DNA from: DASXKD01 sp963734725 | Lineage (GTDB): Bacteria > Actinomycetota > Actinomycetes > Streptosporangiales > Streptosporangiaceae | Assembly: GCA_963734725.1 (NCBI GenBank) | Contig: CAVTIX010000028.1 | Coordinates: forward strand, 1 to 64,000 | DNA length: 64,000 nt | Reading direction: 5' to 3' | In this document: one piece after another, positions 1 to 8,341 of the stretch | Position numbering within the stretch: position 1 is the stretch's first letter | Layout: each line of letters begins with the position of its first letter | The notes under the pieces: model-generated | Seen by the model: only the letters and a program-made list of their open reading frames with translations | Databases searched by the model: none | What the model was told of the DNA's origin: nothing | Position numbers and translations under genes: made by a program

Positions 1-255
1 ACCGGGTTAGTGGAGCGGAGGGTGCGGGCCAGGGTGGGCGGCACCTCCAGGCGCAGGATCGTCAGGGTCTCGGCCATGCCCTCGCGCAGCGAGGCGGCGG
101 CGCCGGGGTGGGTCTTGTCCAGCTCGCGGGCCAGCCCGGTCAGCAGCCCCTCGGCCTTCAGCGCCGATTCGGCGTGGTAGGCCTGGCGCATCCGCTTCTC
201 CGCCACCACTTTGAGCTTCTCGGGAAGCTTGTCCCTTACGTTCCGGATCTTGTGC
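1..255 (-). pseudogene. IS256-family transposase, C-terminal piece
   Basis: The minus strand encodes HKIRNVRDKLPEK and continues to LRSTNP at the window edge. This is the typical IS256 sequence after the IQRC motif and leading to the catalytic Glu region of the DDE transposase. It is the downstream half of the gene whose N-terminus lies at 2422-3263. The protein is split by the ISAzo13-type insertion and is presumed inactive. The true 3' end is outside the window. Confidence 0.8.
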
Positions 256-2421
256 GACCGTAAAGAATCAACTTGTGGTGTTGTTCCTTGCTTCGGCGGC
301 GAGGAGCTCTGCGGCGGTGCGGTAGCGGGCTGGTGCGCGGCTGGGAACGTGGCCTTGTTGCTGGAGGAGCGCCAAAGTCTCGCGGATGACGTTGCCGACG
401 GCGGATCTGCTGACGTCGCCGAGGGCTTCGGCGAGGACGTCGAGGGTGCACAGCTTTCGCTGGTGGAGGATGGTGAGCAGGACGCGTTCGCTGTTGCTGA
501 TCTTCTGCGGGAAGACGCCGCCCCGGGTACCGGGCTGGCGCTGGCCGCCGCGCCGCTGGTAGGTGAGGCGTTCGGCTTGGGCAGCTTGCTGGGCTGCGAG
601 CCGTTCGGTGAGCTTGCGCAGTTCTTCTCGGGTGAGCCCGGTCAGGGCGGGGTGGGATAGCTGCTCGATAATCGCGGCCCGCGCCGGGCGCTGGCCGCTG
701 TCCAGGAAGCTGAGCAGGGCCTGCGGGGTGGTGAACCGGGCGGGGGCTGTTCCGGGGTGGTGGCCGTGGTCTTCGAGGATCTCGCGGGTTTGCTTGACAA
801 GGTCGCCGATGCAGGTGGCGGTGACCTCCAGCAGGTCGGCCAGCACGTTCATGGAGCAGACCTGCCGCTGGTAAAGGAGCGCGATCAGAAGGCGCGCGGC
901 ACCGTCAAACAGCGGTTTGGCGCGGAGGTTACCCGTTGCCCGCCGGGCCCGGCCGCCTCGCTGCTGGCTGTATCGCTGCTGGGCGCGGGCGGCCTGGGCC
1001 GGGGCGAGCGCGGCGGCCAGCTGCTCCAGCTGTGTGGTGCTCATGCCGGTCAGCCGCTCATCGTCCAGCTTGCGCAGCATCTCCTGGCGGCGGCGGGCGG
1101 GACCGCCGGCCTCCCCGGCGGCTGCGGCCTGGGTGCTGCCGGAGGCGGGCCGGGGATGGAGGGTGTAGTTCCAGGCGCCGCGGGTGGCGTGCCGTTGGAG
1201 CGGCAGGGCGGCGAAGCGCTCCTTGCTGATCGCGATGCCGGTGGGGTAGTCACCGGGATCTAAGGTGGCCTCCACGCACAGGCCGCCGCTGGTGCGGGTC
1301 GCCGCGATCGTCTGGACGACCACCTCGTGGCTGGTCAGAGGCCTGCCCCGCCAGTTCATGGTGATGTGGCTGAACAGCCGGTGCTCGATCTTGTTCCACT
1401 TCGAGGTGCCCGGCGGGAAGTGGCAGACCGTGATCGCCAGGCCCGTTTCCGCCGCGAGGGCGGCCAGTTCGCTCTTCCAGACGCGGTAGCGGTAGCCATT
1501 GGAGCCGCCCGCGTCCGCGGTGACCAGCAGCCTGGATGCCACCGGGTAGTCCCGGCTGCCACGCACCTTCCACCACCGGCGGATGGACTCGACCGCGAAG
1601 ACCGAGGTGTCGTGATCGACACCGACGTTCACCCACCCGGTGTTGCGGGTGATGTCGTAGATCCCGTACGGGATCGCCTGCTCGACATCCGGGCCGGTGA
1701 AGAAGAAGCTGTGATCCTCCACCTGCACCGGCTCACCCTTCGGCCGCCACTCCCGCCCGCCCATCGGCAGCCGGCCCAGCTGCTCCCGCTTCTTGGTGTC
1801 CACGCTGACCACCGGCTCCCCAGCCGCCTGGTGATCCTTGACCTGCTCATTGATATACCGGAACTGCGCGTCGCGATCGGGGTGCTGTTCCCCCTCCAGC
1901 GTCTTGGCGTTGCCTTGCAGGCTGAAGCCGTTCTCGCGCAGCAGGCTGCTGACCGTGGGCGCCGACACCGGATGCCCCTGCCGGGCCAGCTCCCCAGCCA
2001 GGTGCCGCAGCGACTTGGTCGTCCACCGCAGCGGCGACTCCGGGTCGCCGCGCTCATCCGGCTCCACCAGCGCCAGCAGCGCCGGGACCAGCCCCGCATC
2101 CAGCCCGGCGGCGCTCTTGCGCCCCCCGCCCTCCCGCCGCGCACGGCCGCCCGGGAACGGGTCCTGGCCCTCCTCCAGCTCGAAGACACCCCTGCGGACG
2201 GTGCTCTCGCTCACCCCCGCCACCCGGGCGACGGCCCGGACCCCGCCATGCCCCAGCAACCGGGCCTCGGCCGCCAGCAGCAACCGCCGCTGCCGCTCGT
2301 TCAGATGCGGCAACAGCACCTCGAACCTCAACGCCAGCTGGTCACGCACATCCGACGAGATCGCCATACCGCAACATCAAACACCAAACCGGGAACCACC
2401 GTGTTATTTCCTTACAGCTTC
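256..2421 (-). mobile_element. ISAzo13-family insertion sequence, apparently complete
   Basis: The 2166-bp element is flanked by identical 5-bp direct repeats TGTGC at 251-255 and 2422-2426, read as the target duplication. Its ends are imperfect inverted repeats: GACCGTAAAGAATCAAC on the left, GAAGCTGTAAGGAAATAAC on the right read inward. It carries one long intact transposase gene that nearly fills the element. It sits inside the IS256-family transposase, so it is the younger insertion. Family assignment rests on the transposase. Confidence 0.8.
268..2367 (-). CDS. ISAzo13-family transposase with duplicated C-terminal module
   Basis: A 699-residue transposase. An N-terminal helix-turn-helix region (about residues 20-75) is followed by the DDE core of the ISAzo13 family: D190 in SVDTKK, D285 in TADAGGSNG and E328 in KWNKIEH. 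Beyond the core (after about residue 410) is a C-terminal extension of some 290 residues. It contains two related segments, about 484-555 and 620-690, each with a YQR/HQR-K-x-C-x-x-D/N-V-L-A motif and ending PARF/YRT. These look like duplicated winged-helix modules. The ORF is intact, so the element may still be active. Confidence 0.85.
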   Translation of the reverse strand: MAISSDVRDQLALRFEVLLPHLNERQRRLLLAAEARLLGHGGVRAVARVAGVSESTVRRGVFELEEGQDPFPGGRARREGGGRKSAAGLDAGLVPALLALVEPDERGDPESPLRWTTKSLRHLAGELARQGHPVSAPTVSSLLRENGFSLQGNAKTLEGEQHPDRDAQFRYINEQVKDHQAAGEPVVSVDTKKREQLGRLPMGGREWRPKGEPVQVEDHSFFFTGPDVEQAIPYGIYDITRNTGWVNVGVDHDTSVFAVESIRRWWKVRGSRDYPVASRLLVTADAGGSNGYRYRVWKSELAALAAETGLAITVCHFPPGTSKWNKIEHRLFSHITMNWRGRPLTSHEVVVQTIAATRTSGGLCVEATLDPGDYPTGIAISKERFAALPLQRHATRGAWNYTLHPRPASGSTQAAAAGEAGGPARRRQEMLRKLDDERLTGMSTTQLEQLAAALAPAQAARAQQRYSQQRGGRARRATGNLRAKPLFDGAARLLIALLYQRQVCSMNVLADLLEVTATCIGDLVKQTREILEDHGHHPGTAPARFTTPQALLSFLDSGQRPARAAIIEQLSHPALTGLTREELRKLTERLAAQQAAQAERLTYQRRGGQRQPGTRGGVFPQKISNSERVLLTILHQRKLCTLDVLAEALGDVSRSAVGNVIRETLALLQQQGHVPSRAPARYRTAAELLAAEARNNTTS

Positions 2422-3263
2422 TGTGCTCCTGGCAGCGCTGGATGAGCGGCTTGTCGAACACGTCGCGGACTGCGCGGGCCAGGGCAGCGGATCCGTCCAG
2501 CACGGCGAGGATGGGCCTGGTGACGTCCAGGCCGCGGTCGCGCAGCCCGGTGATAAGGCCGGTGGCCAGGGTCGCGTTCTCGGTCGAGCCTTCCTCGACC
2601 GCCAGCGGGTGCTTGGTCCCGTCGATGCCGGTGCCGAGCGCGACGACGCAGGTGTGCTCGCCGAAGTGCACCCCGTCGACCATGAACGCCACCAGGTCCA
2701 GGTCATCGAGGCACCGGGACATCAGCTGCTCCAGCGCGGTCTCGGTCGCGGCGACGAACCGGCGCGACACCGCCGACTTGCTCGCCGCCGTGGCCTGATC
2801 GGCCACCGCCTGCCCGGCGGGCTCCAGCCCGGCGGTGTAGCGGCGTGACGACAGCCCGGCCAGCATCTTCTCCATCGCCAGCCGGCCCAGGATCTCGGTC
2901 GAGGAGAACACATCATAGGACGGCAGGTGCAGCTCCCCCGACCCGTCCGCCGCGCGCACCCGCGGCCGGGTCACCGGCACCCGCCGCCCGCCCAGGGTGA
3001 CCGACCCGGCCTCGCTGCCATGCCGGTAGCCCGCGCGATCATCGTTGTGCTTGCCCTCGGGCCCGCACAGCCGGGTCGCGTCCTCGTCGAACATGGCGGC
3101 CATCACCTGCAGGCCCGTCCCCACAGCCAGGGCCAGCAGACCTTCCCTCGCCGATCCGGCGATCTCGGCCATCGACACGATCACCTGCTCCGGGACGGTC
3201 ACCTCGCCCGGCAGCCGGTCAGGCTGGGCACGGCGGCTGTTCTTCTGGTAGGTGTTGCTCACG
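2422..3263 (-). pseudogene. IS256-family transposase, N-terminal piece
   Basis: This is the N-terminal part of a Mutator-type transposase up to the IQRCQEH motif, where the ISAzo13-type element entered. The chosen GTG start at 3263 (VSNTYQKN) follows a GGAAGGGG Shine-Dalgarno sequence. An upstream ATG at 3307 is open in the same frame but has no better ribosome site. The first catalytic Asp lies in FMVDGVHFGEH and the second in AVLDGSAALA. Translation runs about 15 foreign codons into the insertion before a stop at 2342. Confidence 0.8.
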
Positions 3264-3346
3264 GCGGTCCCCTTCCTTCGTCGGATGACTTGGCGGTCGC
3301 CCGACACCTACCGCTCGGCAGGCCACGGGCGGGGACCGCCACTCTC

Positions 3347-3586
3347 AAGTTCTACGAAGGCCGGGACATCCTCGCTAAGACGGGCGAGGAGACCTTGCTC
3401 TGGCAAGGCGACCAGGTCGCCCGCACGCTGACCGGCCTCAACAAGTGGCTGGTCAACCACTTGCACATCGACCCTCGCAAACAGCAGCGCAAGTACATCG
3501 AAAGAATCAAGGCATCCTCGGCCGACACCATCCGGGTTCAAGGAATTCAGTCAGCGAAACGACGCCGCTCACGGGACAGCTGGTGA
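3347..3586 (+). pseudogene. Remnant of an unrecognised coding sequence next to the IS256 end
   Basis: Directly outside the inferred IS256 end, one plus-strand frame stays open for 80 codons and ends at 3586. The text is protein-like (KFYEGRDILAKTGEE, then KWLVNHLHIDPRKQQRK), with a Lys/Arg-rich tail. There is no start codon inside this stretch; the longer frame upstream only reads through the back of the IS. It is probably the 3' end of a gene broken by the IS256 insertion. I do not recognise the family. Confidence 0.35.
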
Positions 3587-3640
3587 CCCCGTACTAACTG
3601 GCCGAGAGCGTCTCCTGAAGACTACTTAACATAATGTTCA

Positions 3641-4650
3641 TTATCGGCGTTCAATGGGATGGGAGGGGTGGGTCTGACAGACCCGTCCCTGAGCGTCGAG
3701 TCCGGCCGGCAGACCGAAAGACGCGAAGACCTCGGAATCCTGGAACACCGAATTCCGGCTGATGCCCTCGGCGGTGACGGTGAAGATCTGGAGCGTGTGC
3801 AGCTCGTATCCGCCACCGACGCGCCGATAAGCGGCGAACCCGGCCTGGCCGTTGGCCGCGACCTCCTTCAGGCACCAGTCCGTTCCGGCCTGCCCGAAGA
3901 CCCAGTCCATGAACAGGCCGTAGTTGCCGGGCCGGCGAACCAGTTGAGCATCGGCGGCATCTCCATGAGCACGTCCTCGGTGAGCAGCCGCTTGAGACCT
4001 TCGACGTCGGCGTGCTCGAACGCCTTCATGTAGCGATCGACCCAGGCGCGCTGCTCGGCTGCGGACGGCTCGCTGAGACGTTCCTGCCGGACCCCGACTT
4101 CCTTCACACGGGCACGTGCTCGCTGCAGGGCGCTGTTCACCGATACGACGGTAGTGCCGAGGATTTCCGCTGCCTCGGACGCGGAGAAGCCGAGCACGTC
4201 ACGCAGGATCAGCGCACCACGCTGACGCGCCGACAGGTGCTGCAGGGCGGCGGTGAACGCCAAGCGCAGGCTGCTGCGGTCGATCACGGCTCCAGCCGGG
4301 TCGCCCGCGTCCAGCAACGAGTCCGGCAAGGGCTGCAGCCAGGCGACGTTCTCTCCCCGGACGAGCGGCTCGAGCGGGTCCGACGCGGCCACCAGCCCCG
4401 ACGGCAGCGGTCGGCGGCCGCGGACCTTCAAGGCGGTCAGGCAGGCGTTCGTCGCGATCCGGTAGAGCCAGGTGCGCAGGGAGCTGCGAGTCTCGTCGTA
4501 CTGCTCCCGCGCCCGCCACGCCCTCAGGTACGTGTCCTGGACCAAGTCCTCTGCGTCGTGAGCCGAGCCGAGCATCCGGTAGCAGTACGCCAGCATCTCC
4601 GTCCGGAACGGTTCGACCAGGCGATCGAAGCTTTCTACCTTCGTCGTCAC
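3641..4650 (-). pseudogene. ECF sigma factor with SnoaL-like C-terminal domain, one-base frameshift
   Basis: This is an extracytoplasmic-function sigma-70 factor of the SigG/SigJ-like class. It has sigma region 2 (CYRMLGSAHDAEDLVQDTYL, residues about 22-41), region 4 (SASEAAEILGTTVVSVNSAL) and a SnoaL-like tail. The first frame stops at 3868; the tail continues in another frame (MDWVFGQAGTDWCLKEV) to 3641. One added G in the run at 3929-3931 restores WFAGPGNYGLFMDWVF and a full-length protein of about 336 residues, the family norm. The GTG start at 4650 overlaps the restored stop of the upstream SnoaL gene as GTGA, so the two are probably translationally coupled. It is either frameshifted in life or an assembly error. 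Confidence 0.75.
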
Positions 4651-5047
4651 GCCCGTACGGGCTGTTGTGATAGGCGGCGATCAGCCACTGGCCGTCCCGC
4701 TTCTCGAAAACCCAGGTCGCGTTCACCTTGCCCGTGTCCGGAACCTCGGTCTCGCCGGCGAACAGGATGCCGGATTCGCTGACGACGATCGCGGCGTCCC
4801 TGCCGACAAAGCGGAGGCTGAGCTGCTTGTTGTAGGTCGAGCTGCCCTTGAGCGGCCCCTCGAAGGCCAGGGCCATGTTCGCGCGGATCACGTCACGGCT
4901 GTCGCGCAGCGAGCCGGTCATGATGGCGGTCGCGTCCGCGGTGTAGCTGGCGACCATGCCGTCGGCGTCGCCAGCCTCCCACGCCTTGTAGGAGTCAACC
5001 AGCACGGCCTGGATAGCGGCCTCGTCTTCCGCACGAATGCCTGACAT
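4647..5047 (-). pseudogene. SgcJ/EcaC-family SnoaL-like protein, frameshifted at its 3' end
   Basis: The ATG at 5047 begins a SnoaL-like fold protein (AIQAVLVDSYKAWEAGDADG, then TWVFEKRDGQWLIAAYHNSP), the SgcJ/EcaC type that commonly sits beside ECF sigma genes. After HNSP the literal frame misses its stop and runs through the sigma gene to 4199. One extra G/C in the run at 4659-4661 gives HNSPVRA and a TGA at 4649-4647, overlapping the sigma GTG start. The restored protein is about 133 residues. The biochemical role is unknown; association with the sigma factor suggests ligand or stress sensing. Confidence 0.7.
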
Positions 5048-5299
5048 CGGATTCTCCCTTGTGATCGGTTCGCCCGGGCATTCCGGCGAACTCGTCAATA
5101 CATACCGGCGGCGGGGTCGGAACTCATCGCGCCCGCGGTAAGGGTGTTGATGGCTCTCTTGCGGGCGTGGGGCCAAGACCAGGTGAGCAAGGGCGAAGGT
5201 CGCATTGACGCGGGCCTGATGACTCAGGCGCTCGATGGCCCCGGGCGGAAGCGTCAATGGTGGCGGGCTAAGTGGCGCACGGCAGCAGGAGGCGCGGTC
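5048..5299. promoter_or_regulatory. Divergent intergenic region between the SnoaL/sigma pair and the PNPOx-like gene
   Basis: About 250 bp separate the two divergent start codons, so promoters for both units should lie here. I could not assign a convincing -10/-35 pair or operator. Confidence 0.3.
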
Positions 5300-5832
5300 A
5301 TGGCTATCAGGACTATGCGCGAACAAGACGGCACGGCTCGGTCACGGTTGACCAGCCAGCAGGTGTGGCAGGCGGTCGCCCGGGGCTCGTTCGCCGTGCT
5401 CAGCCACGTCACCCCGGCCGGTGAGCCCCGGTCCAGCGGCGTGGTGTACAAGGCGATCGGCCGCAGGCTGGTTGTCGCGGTCGTGCCTGGCAGCTGGAAG
5501 GCCCAGCACATCGCGGCCGACGGCCGGGTGGCGGTGACCGTTCCAGTGCGCCGGGGCGGGATCTTGTCGCTGGTGGCGCCTATCCCCCGGCAACCATCAG
5601 CTTCCACGGAACGGCGGTCGTGCACCCAGCCGGATCGCCCACGGCCCGGTCGATGCTGGACGAACTGGGGTCCCACATCCCTGCGGAACGGCGCGCCTCG
5701 GCGTGCATCATCGAGATCACTCCGGCAGGCGCGTTCCGCACCTACGGGCTCGGCGTCTCGCTGCGGGCAATGGTCAACCCGGCCGCGGCCCAGGCGCGCG
5801 TGCCGGTCACGCCGGACCAGGGGACCCGGTGA
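5300..5832 (+). pseudogene. Pyridoxamine 5'-phosphate oxidase-family protein, one-base frameshift
   Basis: The ATG at 5300 follows AGGAGG at a good spacing. The first frame gives a split-barrel flavin-binding N-terminus (VARGSFAVLSHVTPAGEPRSSGVVYKA). At the five-C run 5584-5588 the reading changes; the other frame continues ATISFHGTAVVHPAG and ends with RVPVTPDQGTR at 5832. Adding one C to the run joins both halves into about 177 residues, a normal length for the family. It is divergent from the SnoaL/sigma pair across some 250 bp. The cofactor (FMN or F420) cannot be told from sequence alone. Confidence 0.7.
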
Positions 5833-5919
5833 ATACCGTCCGAAAGGCCGTGACCCGGGTACCTGGATGAATGGCGTCCTCACACCGGCAGGCTTACTCT
5901 CCCGCCGGGCGCATTCGGG

Positions 5920-6426
5920 TCAGGCGGGCCCGCCCTGGGCGCGGGCGGCGTCCGCGATATAGACATCGTCGATGTAGTCCAGCCCGGCGGCGGCCGCCAG
6001 TCCGCGCGCCTGGCGCGATTCTTCTGGTGGCACCCAGCAGCCCGACGGGTCCTTGCCGCCGCCGCTGCTCAGCCCGGTCTGCCACCAGAATGCCCGGGCG
6101 CCGAGCCGTCCGGCCAGGGCGACGACGCCCGGCAGCTCACCAAGCGGCCGGTGGCAGTAGACAAGGTCCACCCGGTCGGGCGCCTGGCCCAGCGGCCGTG
6201 ACGCGGGCTCACCGTCGTCGAGTTCCCAGGCCGCATAGTCGGCAGGCCCCGGGCCGTCCTTGACGAAGACCGTGTACCCGGCGAATGCCAGCGACGCCGG
6301 AACGTCCGGGCTCGGCCAGTCGATCACCAGGACGCTCCTCGTCTCCGCGAGGACTCGTGCCGCGGCCTCCAGCGCGGCCAGCGCCTCCGCTGCGCTTGAA
6401 GCCCGGGGGCCGGGTGCGTCAGTCAT
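5920..6426 (-). CDS. Hypothetical protein, possibly CoA-binding (YccU)-like fold
   Basis: A 168-residue protein with a GGAG ribosome site ahead of the ATG at 6426. The centre reads VLVIDWPSPDVPASLAFAGY followed by VDLVYCHRPLGELPGVVALA and LGARAFWWQTGL. This is the alternating beta-alpha pattern of small Rossmann-type CoA-binding proteins, in which a strand is followed by a segment naming a pyruvate-like DxPxSLxxAGY. No catalytic residues are recognisable. It stands alone between the PNPOx-like gene and a gene-poor patch. The fold call is tentative. Confidence 0.5.
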   Translation of the reverse strand: MTDAPGPRASSAAEALAALEAAARVLAETRSVLVIDWPSPDVPASLAFAGYTVFVKDGPGPADYAAWELDDGEPASRPLGQAPDRVDLVYCHRPLGELPGVVALAGRLGARAFWWQTGLSSGGGKDPSGCWVPPEESRQARGLAAAAGLDYIDDVYIADAARAQGGPA

Positions 6427-7169
6427 GCCACTCCCCTCGCCTCGTCCGCTCCCCCGCCGGTCCGCGCTATAGGTTACCCACCGTAATCGAAGCTCATGGG
6501 CCTGGCCTAATCATTACTATCTGTACATGATCTACTGCAAGATGTCAGATCCGATGCATGGCGGGCGGCCCGCGCCGCTACGTGCTTACCGGAGGCGGCA
6601 TCCGGATCGCCGTTTTCTACACCAAGGTCTACAACCGGCTCCTGGTCCTGCTGACGGCCGCCAACCAGCCTCAGGTCCACCCGAGGTACGGCCCGGTAGC
6701 CGCCATCACCCGCCACGTTGACGACTACGCCACTTGCGCCCCCTGTCCCACGCCGCCTGAAAACATGACACAAACGTCCACAAGCCCGCGACCAAAGATC
6801 GCTAGGATCTGCCCTTCTTTCCAGCCAATGTTCAATGAACAAGTTCCGACAAAGCCGTGTCTTCCGGTCAGATTGGGCCACCTTCTCAGAGAGGGCTGAT
6901 GACCCGGCGCCGACGGCGGCCGGTCCTGGTCGAAAGCAGCCGTGAGGACCGGAAGGTGTGACGCCAGAATCGAAAGAGGCCAAAGTTACTGACACGACGA
7001 GCGAGGGCTACTCGTGACAGAGTTGCTAGCTGGCAATTAACCAGGTCCTCCAGGCTGGGGCCGCACGGGCGAGCCCGGAACGACCGTCGATGAATTGGTG
7101 GCGTGTTTAGCGGTAGCAGGCTGCCTAAAATCCGGCGATTAAGCATGGCTTAAGTGGTCGTTGATAGAA
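6427..7169. other. Gene-poor stretch with one decayed coding fragment
   Basis: About 740 bp have no convincing gene and noticeably lower GC than the rest of the window. The only protein-like text is a plus-strand fragment near 6558-6740 (see separate entry). Short ORFs on the minus strand (for example 6886-7146) show no codon bias and no ribosome site. Confidence 0.5.
6558..6740 (+). pseudogene. Remnant resembling the wing of a winged-helix domain plus a C-terminal helix
   Basis: The frame reads RRYVLTGGGIRIAVFYTKVY, followed by NRLLVLLTAANQP and RHVDDYA. The Y-x-L-T-x-x-G-x-x-x-A-x-F pattern followed by an LL-rich helix is typical of C-terminal ends of some winged-helix or transposase-associated proteins. 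The reading frame upstream is missing, and downstream codons look random, so this is a fragment. The family is not identified with certainty. Confidence 0.3.
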
Positions 7170-7424
7170 CTAGCGTTCGCGCACAACGACCGTGTGCCAA
7201 TCCGAGATGTCCGTTTCCGCCTTTTCTAGCCTGCTCCTAGCCTCTCCTTGCCATCGCGAAATCCGCTCCAGGCTAGGACGTGGCCGGATGTTCGCCATCG
7301 CTTTGTAGATTTCTCGCTGGTCAGCGTCGGCGAGGCTGCGAAGGTCTGTGATTTGCTGTCTGGCCAGCGCCCGCAGGTGTTTGTCCTCCAGACCGGGGAT
7401 CGAGCTCAGGTCGTCGGTGGGCAC
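7170..7424 (-). CDS. Small helical protein, helix-hairpin-helix-like
   Basis: An 84-residue protein starting with GTG at 7424, eight bases after GAGGAGG. The N-terminus (SSIPGLEDKHLRALARQQI) has the I-x-G-x-x-x-x-x-x-L-x-x-x-x-I spacing seen in helix-hairpin-helix and DUF4332-type modules; the rest is predicted helical and charged. It is downstream of a Cys-rich gene on the same strand, with a strong hairpin between them. The pair may be one operon with attenuated expression of this gene. Function unknown. Confidence 0.55.
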   Translation of the reverse strand: MPTDDLSSIPGLEDKHLRALARQQITDLRSLADADQREIYKAMANIRPRPSLERISRWQGEARSRLEKAETDISDWHTVVVRER

Positions 7425-7449
7425 CGAGGTTCCTCCTCATCGTTGCAAC

Positions 7450-7486
7450 GGCCCAGGCCCGGTGCATGCAGCGCCGGGCCTGGGCC
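7450..7486 (-). terminator. Perfect 13-bp GC hairpin between two minus-strand genes
   Basis: GGCCCAGGCCCGG at 7450-7462 pairs perfectly with CCGGGCCTGGGCC at 7474-7486 across an 11-base loop. It lies after the stop of the Cys-rich gene and before the ribosome site of the small helical gene. There is no T-run on either side, so it may be an intrinsic-like terminator, an attenuator or an RNA stabiliser. A second short palindrome, CTAGGCCGGGCCTAG, covers the upstream stop codon. Confidence 0.5.
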
Positions 7487-7504
7487 ATCGGAGCTAGGCC
7501 GGGC

Positions 7505-8056
7505 CTAGACGAACATGTACTCCCCTTCCGGCTCATGTCCGGCGGCGGCGAGGTGACCATGCTCCGGCTTCTCGCAATCGCAATCGCCGCAGCAGCGCAG
7601 CTCGAATTTGGCCCCGACCTGGTAGAGCGTCCCGCAGTAATCCGCGGGGATCGTGCCAGGCGGCACAGTGATAGTTATATCTATGCACCGCGTCTCGCAG
7701 CCTTCCCAGTCGCACAATCTGAGTTTCTCCTTCAGATTATCTGGAAGGACATCGGACAGGTCGAAGTTTTTGCCGTCTCCGATGGCGGTGAAGCAGAGAT
7801 CGAAGCACCAGTGGCCGCAGATGCATTTCCACAGCTTGCCCTTGAGCTCGACGCGGAAGCGGACGTTGAAGGCCTCTTTGCTCTCGATGATGGTGTCTTG
7901 TGGGTTCTTATCGTCATCGATGATATCGCAGTCCCAGTATGCCTTCAGGTACTTTTCTGATGGCAGGAAGATCTCGGTAAAGCCGTCGAGATAGTCTGGA
8001 TCATTTGGCCAACATGGGGGCTTTGTGGGGGGTGCTGCTGCGGCGGCTTCTGTCAT
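7505..8056 (-). CDS. Cysteine-rich hypothetical protein
   Basis: A 183-residue protein with AAGGAGA eight bases before its ATG. It has 14 cysteines, many paired: KCICGHWCFDLCF, LCDWEGCETRC and RCCGDCDCEK. The remainder alternates beta-strand-like hydrophobic segments (FNVRFRVELKG, IDITITV, YQVGAKFEL). There is no signal peptide or membrane segment, so a cytoplasmic metal-binding (zinc or iron-sulfur) role is more likely than disulfides. Base composition and codon use are less GC-rich than neighbouring genes, which suggests acquisition from elsewhere. I do not recognise the family. Confidence 0.65.
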   Translation of the reverse strand: MTEAAAAAPPTKPPCWPNDPDYLDGFTEIFLPSEKYLKAYWDCDIIDDDKNPQDTIIESKEAFNVRFRVELKGKLWKCICGHWCFDLCFTAIGDGKNFDLSDVLPDNLKEKLRLCDWEGCETRCIDITITVPPGTIPADYCGTLYQVGAKFELRCCGDCDCEKPEHGHLAAAGHEPEGEYMFV

Positions 8057-8341
8057 GGCGGCGTCTCCTTTACGGCCGTGTCATTAAGGATGGCCGGCGA
8101 GAGCGGCCACGCCTAAAATGATCCGCCGCATCGCTGTAGTAACGCTAAGAACATCGCATAATCCGCAGTTAATTTCCGTAAAATAATGGGCACAGCGCTT
8201 ATTTAGTGCTTAAAGGCCCTGTCGGCGAGGCTGAGGTGAGCCGCGGCAGGCGCCCCTACACTTCGCTCATCGGGTAGCGGCGGCGCGTCCCGCTCCGCCA
8301 GATGAGCGCGCCCCGCTCCCCCGGGATGAGAAGGTGGCGGG
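8057..8341. promoter_or_regulatory. AT-richer divergent intergenic region
   Basis: About 285 bp between the Cys-rich gene (minus) and the F420-reductase-like gene (plus). Bases 8120-8215 are unusually AT-rich for this window and are the likely promoter zone for the Cys-rich gene. Near the plus-strand gene the sequence GAGAAGGTGGCGGG provides its ribosome site. No operator motif could be assigned. Confidence 0.35.

Larger units (their letters stand above)
1..3346 (-). mobile_element. IS256-family element, interrupted and cut by the window edge
   Basis: A Mutator/IS256-type transposase is read on the minus strand in two pieces, 2422-3263 (N-terminal) and 1-255 (C-terminal), separated by a younger insertion. 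Removing 256-2421 and one copy of the 5-bp duplication rejoins the frame as IQRCQEHKIRNVRDK, the junction expected inside this family. The right end is placed near 3346, where the minus strand begins GAGAGTGGCGG ahead of the transposase start; this boundary is an estimate because the left terminal repeat lies outside the window. Confidence 0.75.

Noticed and set aside
1327..2445. Long plus-strand ORF of 372 codons opposite the ISAzo13 transposase
   Set aside because: It is the reverse shadow of the transposase in GC-rich DNA; low-complexity Pro/Arg/Gln text, no motif.
6886..7146. 86-codon minus-strand ORF in the gene-poor patch
   Set aside because: Random-looking basic text and no start signals.
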